Part shown: in pieces, positions 57,978-64,000 of the stretch | Layout: every line of letters starts with the position of its first letter | Numbering within the stretch: the first letter of the stretch is position 1 | NCBI GenBank assembly: GCA_033239525.1 | Contig: BSYO01000006.1 | Location: 18,128,175-18,192,174, forward strand | Source of the DNA: Nepenthes gracilis | Taxonomy: Eukaryota > Streptophyta > Magnoliopsida > Caryophyllales > Nepenthaceae | Direction: 5' to 3' | Length of the DNA: 64,000 nucleotides | Made by a program: the position numbers and the translations under genes | The notes under the pieces: model-generated | Seen by the model: only the letters and a program-made list of their open reading frames with translations | Databases searched by the model: none | Told to the model about the DNA's origin: nothing

Positions 57978-58179
57978 TGTAACGTCCTCGGAGCATCCGC
58001 ACTGACGATATTGTCCGCTTTGGACCGTCCCCTGCCGCCAAGGCCGTCACAGGGCGCCTCACGGTTTTGTTCCTGGCAGACCCTTACAGGCCCCCAAAAC
58101 GCGTCGCCAATGGAAGAAGTATCCACACCCTTTATCAGGCGTGCTTCGTTCACCTCCCCATCCGATGTGGGACTCTACA
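57978..58179. repeat. 202-bp solo LTR with perfect TSD GGTGG, inside the antisense gene
   Basis: TGTAACGTCCTCGG to GGGACTCTACA, with inverted ends TGTA/TACA. GGTGG flanks it at 57973-57977 and 58180-58184. Contains GATATTGTCCGCTTTGG, CACGGTTTTGTTC, CCCAAAACGCGTC and CCGATGTGGGACTC, recognised as a widespread plant solo-LTR or TRIM-type repeat. Insert plus one TSD is 207 bp, 69 codons, with no stop in the host gene's frame. Confidence 0.85.
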
Positions 58180-58958
58180 GGTGGGGGCCTCCGTCGGGCT
58201 GGCGTGCCACCGATCTTGCAAAGAAGGAGCTCGGGGACGTCGCAATTTCCCTGTCACTCGAAGGGGACACAGAGGAAAGCTGCTCGTTGCTTGAGTCATC
58301 TTCAAATGAGGAGAAGATAGAGGCTCCCCTGAAGAGGTTGAGGGAAGCCGGAGGCACCTCCACTCGGAGGTTGCAGAGGTTGGCTGTTGGTTCAGCCGCG
58401 CGAGTCCCGGCCCCAGTCCTGGAGGCGACGTCGAGTGCTGGGCTTCAGGAGGAGGCCAACAAACCCGCACCGACTCCCGCTGTGGCACTAGCTGAGTATA
58501 GTGTCCCTGTAGTGGGGCTTTATTCTGGTGAGGAGTCTTCCGTGAATTCCTTCGTCAACCTGGAGCCACCAGAGTTGATCCTGGAGGGTGTTCCAACCAT
58601 GGCAGGTGACACACTAGTCTCTGGTGACCCAGAGGAAGTGTACGCGCCTGCGCCAGCACCAGAGCCAGAGGGATCTTCGGAGCCGACTAGGATCTTTGTT
58701 GAGCTGACTTTGGAGGCAATGATTGGTGAGGACGTTCCCGCGGCATTGGAGGCGGAAGCCGTATTGGAGCCCGGCCCGCCGGGCGCTAAGATGGTCTTGG
58801 GAGGGATGGCTTCGGCGCCGGAGCCCTCGAGCGTTCCTTTGCCTTCCGTGCTTCCAGACCACTCAAGCCCTATTGGAGTTGCGGTTGAATGCGGGGAGTC
58901 CCTTGGCCCATCTGCGTCCGGAGACGTAGCTTGCCATCCAGACGTAACCTCTGCTCAG

Positions 58959-59036
58959 GTATAATCGCCCCGAGCTGAACATTCTTCAGCAGTCACGATT
59001 TTTGGGAACCTTTTGACCTTCTCATTTTTCATGCAG
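58959..59036 (+). other. Intron of main antisense gene, element V
   Basis: CAG|GTATAATC to TTTTTCATGCAG|ATTC, 78 nt, pyrimidine-rich before the acceptor. Same place, before the coiled-coil exon, as the 70-nt intron of element II. Confidence 0.6.
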
Positions 59037-59508
59037 ATTCTTGGGGGGTGCTGACTCTCTTAACGAGTTAGCCGCTCAACTGCACGGGAGCCTTGATTGC
59101 GGGCTGCACGTTGTTCAGCGCATGAGAGCGAAGGTCGCTTCCCTCCAAGAGAAGAGCGAGCAGGCGAAGGAGGAAATTAGGCAATTGAAGGAGGAGAATG
59201 GCCAACGTGCGTTAGAGGCCGTGTGCCTACAGCAGAAGGTTGAGCAGCTGAGAGAAGCGGTCACCATCCTCGAGGATGACAATTCACGCTTGTCTAGGGA
59301 TCTGAGAGGTCAGCTCACTCTATTGGAGGCGGGTCTCATACTAGAGACTCACTTCAGAGATGGCATTCGCCTGTGCCGTAGGATTGCTTCTCTTGCCGTT
59401 CTCGATGTTTCAGAAGACGTCTTTTATCCAGGCAACTCTGGGGTCCAGGACAGGTCTCCCTTGAGGAATTTCCTTGAGGAGACTGGTTCGTCAGATCCTC
59501 CACAGTAG

Positions 59509-60553
59509 TTTTGCTTGTAGACATTGCTTTCTTCTTTTTCCTTTGTCTACGCCTTGTATAAATGAATGAAAAGTAGCACCTTGTTTGCATCTTGTGCCTT
59601 CCAGTGTGATTTGTGAGATTGCTTCTCATGTTTAACCGCTAGGCTTGTGAAGCTATTGTTGCCAAGGCCCCAATCCGGCGCCTTCTTGTGCTGTACTCAT
59701 CCTTCGTTAGAGGATGTCATCGCATCTCACGCGTTTAATGGGAAGCTCGATCCAGTAAAGCGGATGTCGTCGTAAGTCCCGTGGAATTGCGCTAAGGGCT
59801 AGCTGGGTTTTTAGGCCACAGCAGCCAGACTCCGGGTCTAGGCCTTTTCTCATGCAGTATCTGCATTAGGTGTGTGGCCCCCGCTCAGGGCGTCGTTGCC
59901 ACCATATGCAAGGTCCTAACCTACAACCATTGTAGACTAAGGGTGCTCTCTTCTTCGTGAGAAGGTCACCGCACGCCTACGATTCTTGCCCCCTAAGGTT
60001 TTGATGGCCGTAAGTTGGGAAGCTTCAAAAGCCCCCAGGCCTGACGTTTTGACTGCCTAGGTCATCTGGTTCAAAACCATGATTCTTTGGGCTGCATGGG
60101 CCCTACAGCGCAGAGTTGAGATTTGGTGGTGATCGCATTCGGGTCGTTTGGCGTGAGGCCAAGGTAGCAGGTCATTTGGGACCCTTTTGACATGGAGTTG
60201 TAGTTCTGATGTGGCCGCTTGTGGACCGCTCGACGCATGATCAAGGCTCAGACGAGACCGCTAATGGGCCACTTGGAGTAGGGTTAAGGTTTCTGGGCCA
60301 CTCGACAGGGGGTCGAGGTTTTGAGGTGGCCACTTGGCACGGTGCCATGGCCTCGTTTTTCAGACAGATGATAGTCCTCTCAACTTATGGGCAGTCTAGG
60401 TCGCACTGCTTTTGGAATGATATGCATGCTAACACTTCATACAAATAGAGATTCAGGTTAACATGAATGATTAATTTTATTAAATAAAAACTCGATGTAT
60501 GTACAAGCACTCTTCATGATGCACGTGTGTGCCTTACCTGGGCCAGCATCGTG
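59509..60553. other. Region between antisense gene and integrase, element V
   Basis: TATAAATGAATGAAAAG near 59557 may be the antisense gene's poly(A) region. 60120-60400 contains loosely repeated phrases (ATGTGGCCGCTTG, GGGCCACTTGG, GGTGGCCACTTGGCAC), comparable in place to the 40-bp repeats of element II. No coding evidence. Confidence 0.45.
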
Positions 60554-61690
60554 TCAATGGTAGTATTTCCTTAGGGTGGTGGCGTTCCAGGTCTGAGGGA
60601 CCAGTTTGCCGTTCTGGACACGTAGTTTGTACGCTCCGCTCCGGAGGATTGCGGAGACGAGAAACGGGTCTTCCTACCTATGGGAGAGTTTGCTCCTACT
60701 CACGGCTTTTTTTGCTGCCTCTATACTCTAGAGGACCAGATCTCCAACCTCGAGCGGGCGTGCCTTCATCCGCTTGTTGTAGTACCACGCAATACGCTGT
60801 TGATAGACTACGGTCCGCAGACGGGCTGCATCTCAAACTTCTCGGAGCAGGTCAAGGCATTCTCTGAGTCTCTAAGAGTTCATGGTTAGATGAAAACATT
60901 CAACCCGCAGGCAGGGTAATCCCACCTCAACGGGGACTACGGCTTCAGCTTCGTAGCAGAGACTGAAGGGCGTCTCTCTTGTTGGTTCCCGTGGGGTTGT
61001 GCAATATGAGCAAAGTACAAAAGGTAACTCATCGACCTACGAGCCCCCTGTGTCCTCCAGTTTGGTCTTCAGCCCGTGCAGTAACGTGCGGTTGGTGACC
61101 TCAACCTGCCCATTGGCTTGAGGGCATGCCACAGACATATGAACCAGCCTGATGCGCAGGCTCGCGTAGTACTTCATGAACCGTTTGTCGATAAATTGGG
61201 TTCTATTGTCGGTCACTATGACATCGGGAATCCCAAAGTAGTAAACAATGTTTTGGCAGAGGAATTCCGTTGTATTCTGCTCAGTGATTCAAGCCAGAGG
61301 GACTGCTTCTACCCACTTGTTGAAATAGTCGATGTCAATGATGGAGAACTTCCTTTGCCCAGAAGCTAGAGGTAGCGGTCCCCGGATGTCGAGCCCTCAC
61401 TGCGCAAACAGCCATGGGGACTGAAGGCTGCGTAGTTCCGCGTGTGGAAGGTGTGTCATGGATCCGTGGACATGAGATCTTTCGCATTTCCTCACGAATT
61501 CCATAGCGTCTTACTTCATGGTTGGCCAAAAGAAACCTTGTCGCAAGATTTTGAATGCGAGGTTCTTTCCTCCAATGTGCGTGCCGCATATGCTGAGGTG
61601 GACTTCTCTCAGAGCATACTCAGCTTCTTCAGGGGTCAGACATTTCTGGTAAGGAGTGGAATATCCCCACTTGTACAGCCTCCCATCGAG
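60554..61690 (-). pseudogene. Integrase of element V (few stops)
   Basis: Minus strand: His/Cys region CGTHIGGKNLAFKI with EFVRKC, core Asp in IIDIDYFNKWVEAVPLA, VIVTDNRTQF (second Asp) and CPQANGQVEVTNRTL (Glu). C-terminal part: ARPLEVGDLVL and the ending TLRKYYH then TGA at 60556-60554. Interrupted by a few stops, for example after VPLA. It would insert element DNA. Confidence 0.8.
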
Positions 61691-62290
61691 AATTGCGTAC
61701 TAGCCTGCTGTCTTCTTGATCCATTTGGACTCATCAGCATTTTCGGGTAGAGTTCCGTCGGTCACATACTTTCTGTACGGAGTCATCCAATTGTTACCCT
61801 CATCAATTTGCAACACTTCTTGGTCCAAAGAGTCAACACTGGACATGGCCAGAGTCTCTCGTGGTTCCCTGGCGTACTGCTCCAAGGATCCTGCGGCTAT
61901 GTCCCTGACCAGCCGATGAGCTTTCCAATTGTCGGCCCTAGGGACATGTTTAATCAGAAGCGATCGGAATCCCTGGATCATGGTCTTTGCCTTTGCCAGG
62001 TATCTCACGAGCTAAGGGTTCGACGCTTCGAAGGTTCATTGGATTTGGTTGACCATGAGCTCCGAGTCGTTGTGCACGACTAGCGATTTTGCGGAACACT
62101 CCTTATCCAAACGAAGTCCTGCGAGAAGGGCCTCTTACTCCACCACGTTATTGGTAGTGGGGAAGGTCAGCGTAACGGAGTACGTAATCTCTGCGCCGTC
62201 CGGAGTCTTTAGCACGACTCCAACTCCGTTACCTGCTTAAGTGGACGATCCGTCCACATTTAGGGTTCATGTCGGGATGCTGAGATTGCC
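61691..62290 (-). pseudogene. Second RNase H of element V
   Basis: TLNVDGSST, then VVLKTPDGAEITYSVTLTFP, NNVVE followed by a stop, and EALLAGLRL, and VVHNDSELMVNQIQ: the three acidic active-site positions (Asp, Glu, Asp) are visible. The C-terminal part (62008-61700) is open and reaches WIKKTAG before the integrase. Marks the Tat lineage. Confidence 0.75.
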
Positions 62291-62905
62291 AATGCTTCCC
62301 GGGTTGCTAGGGTTATCTAGAGTCGGGGTCTACACCTCAACGATGAAGTCTGCGAGGGCCTGACCCTTGAGGGCCGGCCGAGGTCGAAACTCTACGTCGA
62401 ACTCTTCCAACTCTATAGCCCACTTGACTAGTTGTTCGGAGGTCTCTAGTTTCTATAGGATCGACTTCAGAGGTTGATCCTTTAGAACAATGATTCGGTG
62501 GGCTTGGAAGTAGGGCTGCAGCTTCCGTGCCGAATAGATGATCATTAGCGTGATCCTTTTGAGGTGCGGATAGCAGGCCTCTACGTCTGTCAATATCCGG
62601 CTTATGTAGTACATTGGCCGCTGCGCTCCCTCATGTTCTCTGACTAGCATGGAGCTGAGGGCAATGCCTGATGTAGCCAAGTAAAGGTACAGGTCCTCGC
62701 CCGTATACAGCGAACTCAGGAGAGGCGGGTTGATGAGGTATACTTTCAGCTCTTTGAAGGCTTCCTCGTATTCCTCGGTCCATCGAAACCCTGACAATTT
62801 TGTCCCCCTAAGTGCCCTGAAGAAGGGCAGGTACTTCTCCGTGGACTTTGCGAGGAATCGCGAGAGGGCCGCCAATTTCCCTGTGAGCTTCTGTACTTCA
62901 CCGTT
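62291..62905 (-). pseudogene. RT connection and first RNase H of element V
   Basis: 62875-62453 is open: LAALSRFLAKSTEKYLPFF, ALRGTKLSGFRWTEEYEEAF, QRPMYYISRILTDVEACYP, KDQPLKSIL, then a stop and LVKWAIELEEFDVEFRPRPA. It joins RT by a frameshift near 62905. Confidence 0.75.
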
Positions 62906-63500
62906 CGTAGAGGGTTCATGTCGAGGATGGCCTTAATCTTTTCCAAGTTGGCTTCAATGCCGCGTTGTGATACGATGAAGCCCAGGAATTTCCCGGAGGT
63001 CATCCCGAACGTGCATTTGGCTGGGTTGAGTTTCATCCTGTGCGCCCGAAGGACCTGGAAGGCCTCCTCTAGGTCGTGGATGTGATCATCGGCAATCTTG
63101 CTTTTTACAAGCATGTCGTCAACGTACACCTCCACGTTTTTCCCGATCTGAGCTTCAAACATCTTGTTCACCAAGTATTGATAGGTCGCCCCTGCATTCT
63201 TAAGGCCGAAGGGCATCACCTTATAGTAATCCGTCCCCTGGTCAGTCATGAAGGAGGTATGCTCCTTGTCATTCGGGTACATTTGGATCTGGTTGTAACC
63301 AGAGTAGGCATCCATGAAACTAAGGAGTTTGTGCCTGGACATGTAGTCCACCAGCTGGTCGATCTTGGGGAAGGAAAGCTGTCATTTGGGCAAGCCTTGT
63401 TTACGTCGGTGAAGTCTACGCACATTTTCCATTTGCCGTTATTCTTTTTCACTAGTACGACATTGGACAACCAGTCTGGATATTGGACTTCTCAAATGAA
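62906..63500 (-). pseudogene. Reverse transcriptase of element V (near-intact core)
   Basis: 63351-62906 holds an open RT core: LLSFMDAYSGYNQIQMYPND, SFMTDQGTDYYKVMPFGLKN, catalytic VYVDDMLVKSKIADD and KLNPAKCTFGMTSGKFLGF. Upstream, MCVDFTDVNKACPNDSFP is in another frame; one indel near 63385 separates them. A TGA at about 63496 lies between RFI and EVQYPDW. It copies element RNA into DNA in intact relatives. Confidence 0.85.
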
Positions 63501-64000
63501 TCTGCCGTCTAGGAGTCTTTTTACCTCCTCCCTTATGGCGACCAGCTTCTTGACGGAATGGTTCCTGTGCTTTTGCCGAACGGGCTTGTGGTCGGGATCA
63601 AGGCCCAGCCTGTGAACCATCACTTTGGCCGGTATCCCGGGCATGTCGATAGGAACCCAAGAGAACACGTTGAAGTTCATCCGTAGGAAGGTAATCAATT
63701 GATCGCGATCAGCAGATTGGAGAGAGTTGCCCACATGTATGCTCTTCTCTGGCTCAGTTGGATTTAGAGGGATCGCTTCAGTTACTTCCCCTGACCAGGC
63801 TTGTTGCAACATGGCTTCATCGTGAAGATCAAGATCTTCATCCGGGCGATCTGGCGCTACGGGGGTGACCATGGACAAGTAGCACGTCTGCCCCATCGCC
63901 TGGTCTCCTAGCACTTCTCTCATGCCGCACAGGATAGGGAACTTCATCTTCAGATGAGGGATCGACGTAATGGCCCCGAAAGGCGTGAGGATGGGTCTAC
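63501..64000 (-). CDS. Protease/RT linker of element V (partial, runs off window)
   Basis: Open from the window edge: GQTCYLSMVTPVAPD, EAIPLNPTEPEKSIHVG, LITFLRMNFNVFSW, MPGIPAKVMVHRLGLDPDHK and REEVKRLLDGRFI. Same segment as 17750-18130 of element II (GSTCYMSHIAP, HKLGLDPDHK), less damaged. The protease lies beyond the window. Confidence 0.7.

Larger units (their letters stand above)
57297..59508 (+). pseudogene. Main antisense gene of element V: Transposase_28-like, two exons
   Basis: ATG at 57297. Exon 1 (57297-58958) is open except for TAG at codon 45 (57429-57431). Residues about 60-190 carry the Transposase_28-like domain: APPDGFVTVYEHHLRGGF, HHPNALHYLVSMCIF, SVKNWKNQYFFLQ. A 202-bp LTR sits in frame at residues about 228-295. 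The rest is acidic and Pro/Glu-rich. Exon 1 ends CAG|GTATAA, phase 0. Exon 2 (59037-59508) encodes a coiled coil (KVASLQEKSEQAKEEIRQLK) and ends SSDPPQ. A run of six G near its start puts it one base out of frame with exon 1. It could be a recently dead gene; molecular role unknown. Confidence 0.65.
53680..64000 (-). mobile_element. Element V: Tat-lineage retrotransposon, minus strand, 5' part outside window
   Basis: The left end is its 3' LTR (53680-54676), followed by the polypurine tract, antisense genes on the plus strand, then integrase, RNase H, RT and the protease/RT linker on the minus strand up to the window edge. Gag, primer site and 5' LTR lie beyond 64000. Pol carries fewer stops than in elements II and IV, so it is the youngest of the pol-bearing copies. 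Confidence 0.85.

Overview
The window is nuclear DNA from a plant, almost certainly a dicot. It is AT-rich and dominated by decayed Ty3/gypsy LTR retrotransposons of the Tat lineage. That placement rests on plant gag, YVDD reverse transcriptase, a second RNase H, a TTGGCGCC-type primer site, an antisense extra gene downstream of pol, and tandem repeats ahead of the 3' LTR. The only convincing host gene is a lysine-rich arabinogalactan protein at 31869-33152. I see no rRNA, tRNA, CRISPR or prokaryotic-type operon.

Layout. 1-882: right part of an LTR. 1130-6294: element I (minus strand), which has no pol but keeps the antisense gene. 6346-14658: mostly AT-rich spacer, with a possible LTR (9201-10315), a solo LTR with perfect TSD (10462-11642) and a foldback MITE (13034-13255). 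14664-25552: element II (plus), a full-length Tat element with perfect 5-bp TSD and a pol full of TAG stops. 26653-31330: three solo LTRs in a row. 31869-33152: AGP gene. 34667-38255: element III (plus), pol-less, with very unequal LTRs and minisatellites. 38409-39454: solo LTR. 40002-53100: element IV (minus), old, with a 2.2-kb solo LTR nested in it. 53680-64000: element V (minus), the youngest-looking element, running off the right edge.

The recurring theme is a plus/minus pairing inside the Tat elements. Gag-pol reads one way, and a separate intron-containing gene reads the other way between pol and the 3' LTR. Its product has an N-terminal domain of the Pfam 'putative gypsy type transposon' (Transposase_28) kind, an acidic Ser/Pro-rich middle, a phase-0 intron, and a coiled-coil C-terminus. 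I find it in elements I, II, IV and V, with an A/T core promoter (TATTTAAACGT or a variant) 78-170 bp before the start. Element I keeps this gene although its pol is gone. Element V carries two further short antisense units beside it.

Nothing here looks like a wholly new system. The least explained parts are the antisense gene, its survival in the pol-less derivative, and a 202-bp solo LTR inserted in frame into the copy in element V. Element limits and TSDs were read by eye; homology calls rest on recognised motifs, not on database searches.
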